Shown: piece after piece, positions 39,249 to 49,773 of the stretch
Layout of the letters: the number at the start of each line of letters is the position of its first letter
Numbering within the stretch: position 1 is the stretch's first letter
Origin: Bacillus pumilus
GTDB taxonomy: Bacteria; Bacillota; Bacilli; Bacillales; Bacillaceae
DNA: 64,000 nt
NCBI RefSeq assembly: GCF_003431975.1
Contig: NZ_CP027116.1
Span: forward strand, 2,604,001-2,668,000
Direction of reading: 5' to 3'
Made by a program: the position numbers and the translations under genes
Notes under the pieces: model-generated
Databases searched by the model: none
Told to the model about the DNA's origin: nothing
Seen by the model: the letters and a program-made list of their open reading frames with translations, nothing else

Positions 39249-41569
39249 CTTCCCTCTCCTACCAACGCTTTCTCAAGCACTTCATCTAAATGTGAGACCG
39301 GAATAAAGGTTAGTCCTTCTCTCACACTTTCAGGAATATCATCAATATCCTTCTCATTGTCCTTTGGAAGAATAATCGTTTTCAACCCTGCACGATGTGC
39401 GCCTAATGCTTTTTCTTTTAGTCCGCCGATTGGAAGCACTCTTCCTCTTAGCGTAATCTCTCCTGTCATACCAACCTCTTTTGACACAGGTCGTCCTGTG
39501 AGTGCTGATACAAGAGCCGTCGCAATGGTGATACCAGCTGATGGCCCGTCCTTTGGAACCGCACCCTCTGGAACATGGATATGAATATCATGCTTTTCAT
39601 TAAAATTAGGATCAATGTTCAGTTCATCTGCTTTTGAACGAATATAACTGAACGCCGCCTGTGCTGATTCTCTCATGACATCTCCAAGCTTACCTGTTAA
39701 CAAAAGCTTGCCTTTACCCGGTGAGAGTGATACCTCGATCGACAAGGTGTCTCCACCAACTGTAGTATACGCAAGTCCTGTGACAACTCCCACTTGGTTT
39801 GTCGTTTCAGCCTGTCCATAACGGTAAAGTCTTTTTCCGAGGAATTCAGATAAGTTCTTTTCCGTCACTGTGATGCGTTTGCGGTCTTCAGACACAATCG
39901 CTCTTGCCGCTTTTCGGCAAATGGCCGCAAGCTGACGCTCTAATCCGCGAACACCTGCTTCTCTAGTGAAATAGCGAATCATATCATAAATCGCTGCTTC
40001 ACGAAGCTGCAAGTTCCCTTTCTTTAATCCGTGCTCCTTCAGCTGCTTCGGCAGAAGGTGATCTTTCACAATTTCTGCTTTTTCAACCTCTGTATACCCT
40101 GCAATCGTGATAATCTCCATTCTATCACGAAGTGGACCTGGAATGGTTGCTAAATTGTTGGCAGTGGCAATAAATAACACTTGAGATAAATCAAATGTCT
40201 CTTCAATATAATGATCGCTAAAGTTATGATTCTGCTCTGGATCTAACACTTCAAGCATTGCAGAGGATGGATCACCTCTAAAATCTGAGGACATCTTATC
40301 GATCTCATCTAAAAGGAACACAGGATTCATTGTTCCTGCTTTGCTCATCCCTCGAATGATACGGCCTGGCATCGCACCTACATACGTTCTTCTATGCCCG
40401 CGAATCTCAGATTCATCACGAACACCGCCAAGAGAGATTCGGATGAACTTGCGATCAAGTGATTTGGCAATGGATTTAGCAAGTGACGTTTTCCCTACTC
40501 CAGGAGGTCCTGCTAAGCAAAGAATCGGTCCTTTTAATGAATTGGTCAGCTTCTGTACAGCGAGATATTCAAGCACACGTTCTTTGACCTTTTCCAGTCC
40601 GTGATGCTCATCGTCTAAAATTTCACTTGCAAGCTTTAAATCTAGACGATCTTCTGTATAGATGCCCCAAGGAAGATTGATCAGCCAATCAATATAATTT
40701 CGAATGACAGAGCTCTCAGCAGAGCTTGAAGGAATTTTTTCATAACGATTCAATTCTTTGAGCGCCGTTTCACGAACTGAATCCGGCATGCTGGACTCTT
40801 CGATTTTAGACATTAAAGAGCTGACTTCGCCTGTTTTTCCTTCTTTATCTCCCAATTCTTTTTGGATGGCTTTCATTTGTTCACGTAAATAATATTCTTT
40901 TTGCGTACGTTCCATTGAACGTTTCACGCGCTGCCCGATTTTCTTTTCAATCTCCAGCACTTCTTTTTCATTATGAATTAAGCTGATGACTCGGTTCAGT
41001 CGTTTTTTCACATTTACAGTTTCAAGAACTTCTTGTTTGTCCTTTAATTTGAGCGGCAGGTGAGAAGCGACGATATCTGCCATTCTCCCCGGTTCCTCAA
41101 TATCCGTTACTGTTGCATATGTTTCAGCTGAGATTTTTTTTGAAATTTTTATGTATTGATCAAAGTGATCTAACAATGTGCGCATGAGTGCTTCTGCTTC
41201 TGCGTCCTTTAATTCTTCTTCTGCCAATTCTTTAATGTCGACGGACGTATAGTCCTCCAGCTCGACGTATGATTCGATTTGCGCTCGATTTAAGCCTTCA
41301 ACGAGTACACGAATCGTTCCGTTTGGCAGCTTCAGCATTTGTTTAATTTTTGTGTAGGTGCCGACTTTGAAAATTTCCTCTTCACCTGGTTCATCTATTG
41401 AAATTTCCCGCTGTGTTGCTAGAAAAATCATATGATCGTTCATCATCGCCTGTTCTAATGCTTGAACAGACTTCTCGCGTCCAACGTCCAAATGCAAGAC
41501 CATTGTTGGATAAACAAGCAAGCCTCGCAATGGAAGGAGCGGAACATTCTTTTTGATTTCATCTGCCAT
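39245..41569 (-). CDS. lonA: ATP-dependent protease LonA
   Basis: LonA is a cytosolic AAA+ serine protease. The start is placed at ATG 41569 ([18 protein letters not shown]), giving 774 residues, identical to the usual length, behind a GGAGGTG ribosome site. The N-terminal substrate domain is followed by a coiled coil, Walker [10 protein letters not shown] (about 355), Walker B FLLDEIDK and the protease Ser-Lys dyad in KDGPSAG and [10 protein letters not shown]. It is immediately followed by engB. Confidence 0.97.
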   Translation of the reverse strand: MADEIKKNVPLLPLRGLLVYPTMVLHLDVGREKSVQALEQAMMNDHMIFLATQREISIDEPGEEEIFKVGTYTKIKQMLKLPNGTIRVLVEGLNRAQIESYVELEDYTSVDIKELAEEELKDAEAEALMRTLLDHFDQYIKISKKISAETYATVTDIEEPGRMADIVASHLPLKLKDKQEVLETVNVKKRLNRVISLIHNEKEVLEIEKKIGQRVKRSMERTQKEYYLREQMKAIQKELGDKEGKTGEVSSLMSKIEESSMPDSVRETALKELNRYEKIPSSSAESSVIRNYIDWLINLPWGIYTEDRLDLKLASEILDDEHHGLEKVKERVLEYLAVQKLTNSLKGPILCLAGPPGVGKTSLAKSIAKSLDRKFIRISLGGVRDESEIRGHRRTYVGAMPGRIIRGMSKAGTMNPVFLLDEIDKMSSDFRGDPSSAMLEVLDPEQNHNFSDHYIEETFDLSQVLFIATANNLATIPGPLRDRMEIITIAGYTEVEKAEIVKDHLLPKQLKEHGLKKGNLQLREAAIYDMIRYFTREAGVRGLERQLAAICRKAARAIVSEDRKRITVTEKNLSEFLGKRLYRYGQAETTNQVGVVTGLAYTTVGGDTLSIEVSLSPGKGKLLLTGKLGDVMRESAQAAFSYIRSKADELNIDPNFNEKHDIHIHVPEGAVPKDGPSAGITIATALVSALTGRPVSKEVGMTGEITLRGRVLPIGGLKEKALGAHRAGLKTIILPKDNEKDIDDIPESVREGLTFIPVSHLDEVLEKALVGEGR

Positions 41570-41601
41570 GTTGATTGACACCTCCGTCACTAGTATGAAT
41601 C

Positions 41602-41632
41602 ATTATAATATACCTGTTTCAGTCTTGTACAA
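41602..41632 (-). promoter_or_regulatory. Candidate sigma-A promoter of lonA
   Basis: TTGTAC and a TATTATAAT region at 16-17-base spacing on the minus strand, about 35 bases upstream of the lonA start. Confidence 0.6.
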
Positions 41633-41715
41633 TGTAAAAGACTTGAGAAATGTTGATCTTACCGTAGTATACCCTTTCTTTTTATCTTGAAAAAGAAAAA
41701 AAGATCTATTTCACT

Positions 41716-41743
41716 AAAAAATCCCCATATGTGATGGGGATTA
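41716..41743 (-). terminator. lonB terminator
   Basis: AATCCCCATA / TGATGGGGATT inverted repeat followed by a T run on the minus strand. The right end overlaps the lonB stop codon at 41741. Confidence 0.8.
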
Positions 41744-43402
41744 AACAGATTTTCTTTTCATTTCGTCTTCTAGTCCATCTTTCTTCTCGTCTGGCGGGTT
41801 GACCAAACACTGATCCAGCACCTCTTGGAAGTGCTTCACAGGCACAATGGTAATCCCTTCTATCTCTTGTAAGATCGACTGCTGGTTGTCATAAGGAATA
41901 ATGACGGTTGAAGCACCCGCTTGTTTTGCTGCCTTAATCTTCGGTATCACACCACCAATCGGCTTCACCTGACCCTGTAATCCGATTTCACCCGTCATCG
42001 CTGTCAGATGATCGATAGGGATTTGATGGATAGCTGAGAAGATCGCGGTCGCCATGGCAATTCCAGCAGACGGCCCATCAATAGGGGCACCGCCTGGAAA
42101 ATTAATATGGATGTCATATTCATTTGTCCGAATACCTAAATTTCGAAGCACTGTTAATACATTTTCAACTGACCCTTTGGCCATACTTTTTCGTCGAATG
42201 GATTTCGACTGATTGCCAATGCTTTCTTCTTCTGCAATACCTGTAATGTTGATACTGCCTTTTTCAAGCGCCTTGCAGATATTCACTTCAATCTCAAGTA
42301 AGGCACCGCTGTTTGGTCCATAAACGGCTAGACCATTGACAACCCCCACTTTTGGCTTTTCTGGTACTTTTTGTTCATATCTTGGTGTGAGCTGGCTTGA
42401 ATGAATGACCCATTCAACATCTGCGATCGTGATGTCTTTTCGGTTTTCCGTGACCGCCATACCAGCAGCAATCTGCACCATATTAACCGCTTCACGTCCA
42501 TTTTTCACATAGGTGGTTAAAAGGTCCAGCCCTTCATCACTTAATTCCTTTTGAATCTTTTGGACAGCCTTCGCAGCGACAATTTTCAGTTCATGCTGAT
42601 CAAGGTCTTTAAAGAAAATTTCTAGACACCTTGAGCGGATCGCTGGTGGGATTTCATCAGGTGTTCTTGTCGTCGCACCAATCAATCGAAAATCGGCTGG
42701 AAGTCCATTTTGGAAAATATCATGAATGTGATTCGGAATTTGTGTGTTTTCTTCACTGTAGTAAGCACTGTCTAAAAACACCTTTCGATCTTCGAGTACT
42801 TTCAGCATTTTGTTCATTTGGATTGGATGCAGTTCGCCAATTTCATCGATAAACAAAACCCCGCCATGAGCATGCGTGACAGCTCCTTGTTTTGGCTGCG
42901 GAATGCCCGCCTGCCCCATCGCTCCCGCCCCTTGGTAAATCGGGTCATGCACGGAACCTATCAATGGGTCTGCGATGCCTCGTTCATCAAATCTTGCGGT
43001 TGTGGCATCAAGCTCTACAAAGACGGCATCTTTCTTAAATGGTGAGTCGGCGTGACGCTTCGCTTCTTCCATGACAAGACGGGCAGCGGCGGTTTTACCA
43101 ACTCCGGGTGGTCCGTAGACGATCACATGCTGAGGGTTAGGTCCGCATAGTGCCGCTTTTAGTGCACGTATGCCGTCTTCCTGCCCTACAATATCTTGGA
43201 ATCCCTTTGGCCGGACTCTCTCTGATAAAGGTTCACTCAGTTTGATTGACCGCATCTTTCTGAGTGCTTCCATTTCTTTCTTTGATTCTTTGTCTATCGT
43301 CACCTTTTGTGTGCGCTGATTTCGCAGTAAATTCCAAAAGTACAGCCCGATGACGATACCAAAGAACAGCTGTATGAATAATACGATTCCTGTCCAGCTC
43401 AA
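41741..43402 (-). CDS. lonB: Lon-like protease LonB (forespore)
   Basis: 553 residues, TTG start behind GGAGGG. An N-terminal membrane anchor (IVLFIQLFFGIVIGLYFW) is followed by an AAA+ domain with [13 protein letters not shown] and VLFIDEIGEL, and a Lon protease domain with DGPSAGIAMAT and a GGVIPKIKAAK lysine. In B. subtilis LonB is made in the forespore and acts on sigma-H-dependent and other proteins. It lies between clpX and lonA. Confidence 0.96.
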   Translation of the reverse strand: MSWTGIVLFIQLFFGIVIGLYFWNLLRNQRTQKVTIDKESKKEMEALRKMRSIKLSEPLSERVRPKGFQDIVGQEDGIRALKAALCGPNPQHVIVYGPPGVGKTAAARLVMEEAKRHADSPFKKDAVFVELDATTARFDERGIADPLIGSVHDPIYQGAGAMGQAGIPQPKQGAVTHAHGGVLFIDEIGELHPIQMNKMLKVLEDRKVFLDSAYYSEENTQIPNHIHDIFQNGLPADFRLIGATTRTPDEIPPAIRSRCLEIFFKDLDQHELKIVAAKAVQKIQKELSDEGLDLLTTYVKNGREAVNMVQIAAGMAVTENRKDITIADVEWVIHSSQLTPRYEQKVPEKPKVGVVNGLAVYGPNSGALLEIEVNICKALEKGSINITGIAEEESIGNQSKSIRRKSMAKGSVENVLTVLRNLGIRTNEYDIHINFPGGAPIDGPSAGIAMATAIFSAIHQIPIDHLTAMTGEIGLQGQVKPIGGVIPKIKAAKQAGASTVIIPYDNQQSILQEIEGITIVPVKHFQEVLDQCLVNPPDEKKDGLEDEMKRKSV

Positions 43403-43449
43403 TCGGTGCTCCCTCCTTCATCTATCGTATGTATTGGTTTCTGTCTGCT

Positions 43450-43478
43450 AGTATTTCCTAGAGCTGGACGGAATAAAC
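43450..43478 (-). promoter_or_regulatory. Sigma-F/G-like promoter of lonB
   Basis: GTTTA, 15 bases, GGAAATACT on the minus strand. This compares with a sigma-F type consensus (GYATA, 15 bases, GGNNANANT) with one mismatch in the -35. B. subtilis lonB is transcribed by sigma-F, and the site is about 48 bases upstream of the start. Confidence 0.55.
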
Positions 43479-43496
43479 ACAACTTCCACGATAAAT

Positions 43497-43530
43497 AAAA
43501 AACTCCTGAATCAAAAAGATTCAGGAGTCC
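43497..43530 (-). terminator. clpX terminator
   Basis: ACTCCTGAATC / GATTCAGGAGT with a five-base loop and a T run on the minus strand, just after the clpX stop. Confidence 0.9.
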
Positions 43531-43539
43531 TCACTTCTC

Positions 43540-44805
43540 TTATGCAGATGTTTTCGTATCTTTATTGATGACTGTGCCGTCCTTTAACACAAGGCGCGGT
43601 GACTCGCCATCAGCAACCGTTTCACCAGTGATCACACATTTTTCAATGTCATCACGTGATGGAAGGTCAAACATCACATCAAGCATGATGCCTTCAATGA
43701 TGGAACGAAGACCACGAGCTCCTGTTTTACGCTCAATTGCTTTTTTCGCAATTTCGCTAAGAGCATCTTCTTCAAACTCAAGCTCTACATCATCAAGCTC
43801 AAGCATTTTTGTATATTGCTTAACGAGCGCATTTTTAGGCTTCGTCAAGATCTCTACAAGTGCTTTTTCATCTAACGGCTCTAAGCTTGCAATAACCGGT
43901 AGACGACCGATGAATTCAGGGATTAAACCGAAGCGAAGTAAGTCTTCTGGAAGTACTTTTGATAGAAGGACTTCTTTTTCAAGATCTTCGACTTTATTTT
44001 CCGCACCGAATCCAATGACTTTTTGACCTAGACGGCGTTTGATGATTTGCTCAATACCGTCAAAGGCCCCACCACAAATAAAGAGGATATTTGTTGTATC
44101 GATTTGAATAAATTCTTGATGAGGATGCTTACGTCCACCTTGAGGCGGTACACTAGCAACAGTTCCTTCAAGAATTTTCAAGAGTGCTTGCTGAACACCT
44201 TCCCCAGATACATCACGAGTGATAGAAGGGTTTTCTGATTTTCTTGCTACTTTATCGATTTCATCGATGTAGATAATGCCTTTTTCCGCTTTTTCTACAT
44301 CATAATCGGCTGCCTGGATCAACTTTAGTAAAATATTTTCTACATCTTCACCAACATAACCTGCTTCAGTTAATGATGTTGCATCTGCGATCGCAAATGG
44401 AACATTTAAAATACGAGCAAGCGTTTGAGCAAGTAATGTTTTACCGCTTCCTGTCGGTCCAATCATAGAGATATTACTTTTCGAAAGCTCAACATCATCA
44501 ATCTTGCTGTTTGAATTGATCCGTTTGTAGTGGTTATACACCGCTACAGCTAAGGATTTCTTCGCATTATCTTGTCCGATGACATATTCATCAAGAATCT
44601 CCCGAATTTCATGAGGCTTCGGAACATCCTTGAATTCAACTTCTTCCTCTGTGCCGAGCTCTTCTTCAACTATTTCCGTGCAAAGCTCGATACATTCATC
44701 ACATATATATACGCCAGGTCCTGCGACCAGTTTACGCACTTGATCTTGCGTTTTTCCGCAAAACGAGCATTTTAATTGTCCTTTTTCCTCGTTGAATTTA
44801 AACAT
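43540..44805 (-). CDS. clpX: ClpX, ATP-binding specificity subunit of ClpXP
   Basis: 421 residues. An N-terminal C4 zinc domain (CSFCGK ... CDECIELC) recognises substrates and adaptors. Walker [12 protein letters not shown] lies at about 118, Walker [10 protein letters not shown] near 180, and the IGF loop that docks on ClpP (KVIGFGAE) near 270. It delivers proteins to ClpP. Its place between tig and lonB is conserved in Bacillus. Confidence 0.97.
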   Translation of the reverse strand: MFKFNEEKGQLKCSFCGKTQDQVRKLVAGPGVYICDECIELCTEIVEEELGTEEEVEFKDVPKPHEIREILDEYVIGQDNAKKSLAVAVYNHYKRINSNSKIDDVELSKSNISMIGPTGSGKTLLAQTLARILNVPFAIADATSLTEAGYVGEDVENILLKLIQAADYDVEKAEKGIIYIDEIDKVARKSENPSITRDVSGEGVQQALLKILEGTVASVPPQGGRKHPHQEFIQIDTTNILFICGGAFDGIEQIIKRRLGQKVIGFGAENKVEDLEKEVLLSKVLPEDLLRFGLIPEFIGRLPVIASLEPLDEKALVEILTKPKNALVKQYTKMLELDDVELEFEEDALSEIAKKAIERKTGARGLRSIIEGIMLDVMFDLPSRDDIEKCVITGETVADGESPRLVLKDGTVINKDTKTSA

Positions 44806-44836
44806 TCTTTCACCCCTTATTCTTCTTCACTTGCCT

Positions 44837-44855
44837 GTAGCTAACAGTCAGCTAC
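44837..44855. promoter_or_regulatory. Small hairpin in the clpX leader
   Basis: GTAGCT and AGCTAC flank a seven-base loop, 31 bases before the clpX start. There is no U-tract; it could affect translation or be incidental. Confidence 0.3.
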
Positions 44856-45007
44856 CTTTCTGGGTCCAGTATGTATGCATTTTACCATACTTTCCTAAAA
44901 GACGGTAATGATGTGTTTCTAACACTGCACATTGAGATATGTATGACAGAAAGTTGCGACTTACACTATCGTTTCCAAAAGAAGCGATGATAAGTCAAAA
45001 ATTGTAC

Positions 45008-45040
45008 AAAACAAGGCACGAGTCACTCGCGCCCTGTTTT
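45008..45040 (-). terminator. tig terminator
   Basis: AAAACAGGGCGCGAG / CTCGTGCCTTGTTTT stem on the minus strand, 17 bases after the tig stop. Confidence 0.85.
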
Positions 45041-45056
45041 ATTATTATGCACCATA

Positions 45057-46331
45057 TTAACGGTTTTCTACAAGAAAATCAATTGCTTTGCGAACTTTTA
45101 GATCTTCTTTCATTGCGTCAGTAGATCCGATCGCTTGTTTAATATTTTCAATTGGCATGTTGTATGCTTCAGCCATTTTTGAAAGTTCTTCTTCTACTTC
45201 TTCATCAGACACTTGCAAGTCTTCTGCAGCAGCAATTGCTTCAAGCGTTAGGTTAGATTTCACACGTTTAGCAGCATCTTCTTTCATTTGCTCTTTCAGC
45301 GCGTTTTCATCTTGTCCTGAGAATTGGAAGTAAAGCTCAAGGTTCATTCCTTGCATTTGAAGGCGTTGTTCGAATTCTTTCATCATGCGGTCTAACTCTG
45401 TGTCAACCATCGCTTGTGGGATGTCAACTTCCGCATTTTCAGAAGCTTTCTCCACTAGCTCTTCACGAAGCTTACCTTCTGCTTCATTTTCTTTCGCTTC
45501 TTCAAGACGTTTCTTTGTTTTTTCAGTTAGTTCAGCAAGAGTTTCTACTTCTTCATCAGCATCTTTCGCAAACTCATCGTCAAGTGCTGGAAGTTCTTTT
45601 GCTTTGATTTCGTGAATTTTCACTTTGAATACAGCTGGTTTACCCGCAAGATCTTCAGCATGGTATTCTTCTGGGAATGTCACTTCCACGTCTTTTTCAG
45701 CGCCAGCTTCAAGACCAACTAATTGCTCTTCGAAACCAGGGATGAATGAACCAGAACCTACTTCAAGAGAGTAGTTCTCAGCTTTTCCGCCTTCGAATGC
45801 TTCTCCATCAACGAATCCTTCGAAATCAAGAACAACTGTATCGCCGTTTTCGATTGCGCCTTCTTCTTTTACAACAAGCTCAGCTTGACGGTTTTGCATG
45901 CCTTTTAACTCTTCTTGTACATCTTCATCAGTGACAGTAGCGTCGTCTTTTTCTACGTTAAGACCTTTGTAGTCACCAAGTTTCACTTCAGGCTTCACTG
46001 TTACTTTTGCAGTGAAGATTAAGCTTTCGCCTTTTTCGATTTTCTCAACATCGATTTCAGGGCGGTCAACTGGCTCGATACCAGCTTCGTCGATTGCTTT
46101 TGGATATTCAACTGGAAGAAGAATATCTAATGCATCTTGATAAAGAGATTCTACACCAAAACGCTGTTCGAAAAGACCACGTGGTACTTTCCCTTTACGG
46201 AATCCAGGGATCGATACTTGCTTGACAACTTTCTTAAACGCATCATCAAGTGCTTTGTTAAATGTTTCAGCATCAACTTCTACAGTTAAGACGCCTTCGT
46301 TACCTTCTTGTTTTTCCCATTTTACTGACAT
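45057..46331 (-). CDS. tig: Trigger factor
   Basis: A 424-residue ribosome-associated chaperone and prolyl isomerase. The N-terminal ribosome-binding signature [17 protein letters not shown] is complete, the FKBP-like domain follows ([17 protein letters not shown]), and an acidic helical C-terminal arm ends the protein. It is upstream of clpX, as in other bacilli. Confidence 0.97.
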   Translation of the reverse strand: MSVKWEKQEGNEGVLTVEVDAETFNKALDDAFKKVVKQVSIPGFRKGKVPRGLFEQRFGVESLYQDALDILLPVEYPKAIDEAGIEPVDRPEIDVEKIEKGESLIFTAKVTVKPEVKLGDYKGLNVEKDDATVTDEDVQEELKGMQNRQAELVVKEEGAIENGDTVVLDFEGFVDGEAFEGGKAENYSLEVGSGSFIPGFEEQLVGLEAGAEKDVEVTFPEEYHAEDLAGKPAVFKVKIHEIKAKELPALDDEFAKDADEEVETLAELTEKTKKRLEEAKENEAEGKLREELVEKASENAEVDIPQAMVDTELDRMMKEFEQRLQMQGMNLELYFQFSGQDENALKEQMKEDAAKRVKSNLTLEAIAAAEDLQVSDEEVEEELSKMAEAYNMPIENIKQAIGSTDAMKEDLKVRKAIDFLVENR

Positions 46332-46406
46332 GTGTGTTTCCCTCCAAAAATCTATTCAGATTGTGCGTTGTTACATTCTAAAGCATCATAAAGACTTCGT
46401 CCAATC

Positions 46407-46436
46407 AAAAACCACGCACTCCGCTAAAGATGCGGT
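46407..46436 (-). terminator. Terminator-like hairpin in the tig leader
   Basis: On the minus strand ACCGCA and TGCGTGGT can pair with a two-base bulge, followed by TTTTT. It lies after the tig promoter candidate and about 75 bases before the tig start. It may end ysoA transcription or attenuate tig. Confidence 0.35.
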
Positions 46437-46530
46437 ATTATGTATACAACATTTGACTTGATTATACATATCGTCTTTCAACCGTTGGAATCTTACAACT
46501 GCACGATATATGCACAAATACAACCATTAT

Positions 46531-46558
46531 ATTATAACATAACAAGTCCGTCTTTCAA
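46531..46558 (-). promoter_or_regulatory. Candidate sigma-A promoter of tig
   Basis: TTGAAA and TATAAT separated by 16 bases on the minus strand, predicting an untranslated leader of nearly 200 bases. Confidence 0.65.
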
Positions 46559-46571
46559 CTAAATCGACAAA

Positions 46572-47579
46572 TTACAAATAAGAAATTTCTTCAATATCTC
46601 TCAGCATTGTGCAAGTTTCTTTCAGCTCTCGTTCATTAAATTCATACAATAGATGCAATTCTTCGAGGTCAATCTCGATTCCATGCATTTCATAGCCGAC
46701 TTTGTGAAGTGCCGCTGCCCAAAGATTCGGATCTGTGTATTTAGGAAGAAATGGGTAAAGCACAAATAAGTGCCGGCGCCATAACTCTTCCACACCTTGA
46801 TACAAGGTTGGATTCTCATTGCCGAGCGTGTCATCAAGCATACGCAGAACTTGCTGTAGAAGCGGCATCTGCTCAGGCTTGACAGCCTCCGAAGGAATAA
46901 GGGTTAAAGAATCACCGAACTTCGTCACATGAACCGGTTTTGCCACATCATGATCTGACAGAAGCTGCAGGATCAATGATTTGACCAAAGGGTTTCCATC
47001 AGGCTTTTGTAGGATCGTATTTAATAGCCCCATATGCGGCGTGATGTTTCGGTCTTTCAGCGAATGGATGAACTGCACCTGCTCTTCTGGCCGCTCGAGC
47101 ATATCATCTATATTGATTTCGCCGCCGTCTTCCTCATCTTCATCTACAATCTGTTCAGGTGATTCGATCATCTTCCTACTAAATTCGAGTAGCTTGTAAA
47201 AATGCTCCGCGCTTTCTGCTGGGAGGTGGTTTTCCTCAAGCACGGCTTCAATTGTCTGCTTCACTTCTTCATATTCTTTCAGCTGAATTAAGATCGTCAT
47301 ATACACTTGAAGCACGGTGAAGTAGTGTCCATAGCCCTCATTCAGCATCTTTTCACACACACGCTTTGCATCCTGCAGCTCACCCAGCTCCAGAAAACAA
47401 ATCGCCATACCGAGGTGAATATCCGATTCTTCATCGTCATCATAAGATTTTGCTTCGGAAAACAGGTGAAGCGCCTCTTGATACTGTTTATCTTTTAATG
47501 CCGCCATTCCTTTTTCAATCAGTCTTTCTTTCAGACCAGGAAACAAAATGACATTATCTTTCTTCTTGTCATGTTTCAT
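46572..47579 (-). CDS. ysoA: TPR-repeat protein YsoA
   Basis: 335 residues. An N-terminal tetratricopeptide region (KDKQYQEALHLFSEAKSYDD, then LGELQDAKRVCEKMLNEGY) indicates a protein-protein interaction role. An acidic linker VDEDEEDGGEINIDD precedes a C-terminal domain of unknown function. The position between leuD and tig matches B. subtilis ysoA. No enzymatic motif is seen. Confidence 0.88.
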   Translation of the reverse strand: MKHDKKKDNVILFPGLKERLIEKGMAALKDKQYQEALHLFSEAKSYDDDEESDIHLGMAICFLELGELQDAKRVCEKMLNEGYGHYFTVLQVYMTILIQLKEYEEVKQTIEAVLEENHLPAESAEHFYKLLEFSRKMIESPEQIVDEDEEDGGEINIDDMLERPEEQVQFIHSLKDRNITPHMGLLNTILQKPDGNPLVKSLILQLLSDHDVAKPVHVTKFGDSLTLIPSEAVKPEQMPLLQQVLRMLDDTLGNENPTLYQGVEELWRRHLFVLYPFLPKYTDPNLWAAALHKVGYEMHGIEIDLEELHLLYEFNERELKETCTMLRDIEEISYL

Positions 47580-47661
47580 GCTTACGTTCCTTTCGGGCGC
47601 ATATTTTTTATCAGTTTACCAACGAAGGTTAGTAAATACAAGTAACGAGAGGTTTTCATGC

Positions 47662-47699
47662 AAAAAAGAAGCCATCACACCTCAGGCGGACGGCTTCTT
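47662..47699 (-). terminator. Terminator of the ilv-leu operon
   Basis: GAAGCCGTC / GATGGCTTC stem with GU pairs and a T6 run on the minus strand, just after the leuD stop. Confidence 0.85.
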
Positions 47700-47704
47700 G
47701 TTGT

Positions 47705-48304
47705 TTACACACGCAGCCAGCTGCTGCGCTTATCTTCAAATGCTTGAATGTCTTCTTCTAGTAGTAAAGTTAATGAAATCTCATCATAGCCATTCAGAAG
47801 CATTTCTCTCCAGTGAGGATCGACATCAAAAGGAGTGATATTCCCTTCGTGATCTTCTATTTGTTGTTTTTCCAGATCAACTGTCATCTCATATCCTTTG
47901 TTCTCATATGAGGCAGCGAATGTTTTCCACACATCATAATCAAGGCGAATTGGAAGCATGCCATTTTTAAAGCAATTTTGGTGAAAAATATCTGCGAATG
48001 ATGGTGCGATGACAATTTTGAAACCATAATCATCGAGTGCCCAAGGGGCATGTTCCCTTGATGACCCGCAGCCAAAGTTTTCTCCTGCGATCAAAATGGA
48101 TGCTCCTTCATAAATCGGCTGATTCAGCTCGAAGTCAGGATTTGGACTGCCGTCGGCTAAATACCGCCAGTCGAAAAAGGCAAATCTGCCATACCCTGTT
48201 CGTTCAATTCTCTTCAAAAATTGCTTTGGAATAATTTGATCTGTATCTACGTTGATACGGTTAAGCACAGCGGCTTTCCCTTTGTGTGTGACTAAAGGCT
48301 CCAT
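47705..48304 (-). CDS. leuD: 3-isopropylmalate dehydratase small subunit
   Basis: 199 residues. It forms the heterodimeric isomerase with LeuC. NVDTDQIIPKQFL and GENFGCGSSREHAPWAL are the family signatures. It is the last gene of the operon, 13 bases after leuC. Confidence 0.97.
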   Translation of the reverse strand: MEPLVTHKGKAAVLNRINVDTDQIIPKQFLKRIERTGYGRFAFFDWRYLADGSPNPDFELNQPIYEGASILIAGENFGCGSSREHAPWALDDYGFKIVIAPSFADIFHQNCFKNGMLPIRLDYDVWKTFAASYENKGYEMTVDLEKQQIEDHEGNITPFDVDPHWREMLLNGYDEISLTLLLEEDIQAFEDKRSSWLRV

Positions 48305-48317
48305 CTATGACAACTCC

Positions 48318-49733
48318 TTACACGACTGTTTTCTCTTGATTAAACTTCCTGACATCGACAAATCGGCCATGTATTGCAGCCATTGCAGCCATTGCCGGGC
48401 TGACAAGATGCGTTCTTGCACCCTTCCCTTGACGTCCCTCAAAGTTTCGGTTTGATGTGGACGCGCAGCGTTCGCCTTCTGGCACCACATCGTTATTCAT
48501 ACTAAGACACATACTGCAGCCAGATTCTCTCCATTCAAATCCTGCTTCAAGGAAAATTTCATGAAGACCTTCTTCTTCTGCTTGCAATTTGACACTTTGA
48601 GAGCCAGGCACCACAATCGCTCTAACATGATCAGCTACTTTTTGTCCTTCTATCATAGAAGCTGCTTGGCGCAAATCAGTCATTCTTGAGTTCGTACATG
48701 AGCCGATAAACACATGTTCAATTGTAATATCTTCAATACGCTGATGCGGATGAACACCCATGTATTCGTATGCACGAATGGCTTCCTTTTGATCATCTTC
48801 TTGTGCAAAATCCTCAGGTCCAGGGATGGATGCATCCACAGGCAGCACCATTCCTGGGTTAATACCCCATGTGACCATTGGTGAAATCTCATTTCCATCT
48901 AAAACAATCGTTTTATCATAAGTTGCACCCGGATCTGTTCTTAAGTCTTCCCATTCTTTAATCGCTGCTTCGAAGTCTTCGCCCTGCGGTGCATATTTGC
49001 GGTCGCGGCAATATTCAAAAGTAACTTCATCCGGTGCAATCAATCCTGCTCTTGCGCCTGCTTCAATCGACATATTGCAAACGGTCATCCGTTCATCCAT
49101 TGTCATGTTTCTGAATACTTCCCCAGTGTATTCAATGACATAACCTGATCCGAACTTCACGCCATGCGCACCAATGACTGCTAAAATGACATCTTTGGCT
49201 GTTACCCCTTTTTGCAGCTTTCCGTCAACTCTAATTTCTAACGTTTTCGGACGCTGCTGCCAAAGTGTTTGTGTAGAAAGTACATGTTCAACCTCACTTG
49301 TACCAATGCCGAAAGCAAGTGCGCCAAACGCGCCATGAGTTGATGTATGACTATCTCCGCAAACGATTGTTTTCCCCGGAAGTGTCAAACCAAGCTCTGG
49401 TCCAACAACATGGACAATCCCTTGGTCTACACTATGAAGATCAGCTAGGCGAACGCCAAATTCAGCACAGTTGCGCTCTAAAGCACTCACTTGTTTTTTA
49501 GCAACCTCATCTTTGATCACAAATCGATTCACAGTCGGGATGTTGTGATCCATCGTCGCAAACGTATTTTGAGGTCTTCTTACCTTACGCCCTTTTTGTC
49601 TTAATCCTTCAAACGCTTGAGGTGATGTCACTTCATGCACCAAGTGCAGATCAATATATAAAAGGTCTGGTTTCCCCTCGCCGCTTTTGACAACGTGCTG
49701 ATCCCATATTTTTTCGATGATTGTTCGAGGCAT
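48318..49733 (-). CDS. leuC: 3-isopropylmalate dehydratase large subunit
   Basis: The start is placed at ATG 49733 ([15 protein letters not shown]), giving 471 residues, close to the B. subtilis protein, behind GGGAGG. Aconitase-type Fe-S cysteines lie in GSCTNSRM and [11 protein letters not shown], and [17 protein letters not shown] is the substrate segment. It interconverts 2- and 3-isopropylmalate with LeuD. Confidence 0.97.
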   Translation of the reverse strand: MPRTIIEKIWDQHVVKSGEGKPDLLYIDLHLVHEVTSPQAFEGLRQKGRKVRRPQNTFATMDHNIPTVNRFVIKDEVAKKQVSALERNCAEFGVRLADLHSVDQGIVHVVGPELGLTLPGKTIVCGDSHTSTHGAFGALAFGIGTSEVEHVLSTQTLWQQRPKTLEIRVDGKLQKGVTAKDVILAVIGAHGVKFGSGYVIEYTGEVFRNMTMDERMTVCNMSIEAGARAGLIAPDEVTFEYCRDRKYAPQGEDFEAAIKEWEDLRTDPGATYDKTIVLDGNEISPMVTWGINPGMVLPVDASIPGPEDFAQEDDQKEAIRAYEYMGVHPHQRIEDITIEHVFIGSCTNSRMTDLRQAASMIEGQKVADHVRAIVVPGSQSVKLQAEEEGLHEIFLEAGFEWRESGCSMCLSMNNDVVPEGERCASTSNRNFEGRQGKGARTHLVSPAMAAMAAIHGRFVDVRKFNQEKTVV

Positions 49734-49773
49734 AACCCTTTTCCTCCCTCTACCTAATTCCACAAGATTCTAT

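Noticed and set aside
43565..44026. 153-codon plus-strand ORF opposite clpX
   Set aside because: Ser/Arg-rich translation typical of the antisense of a coding region; clpX is certain.
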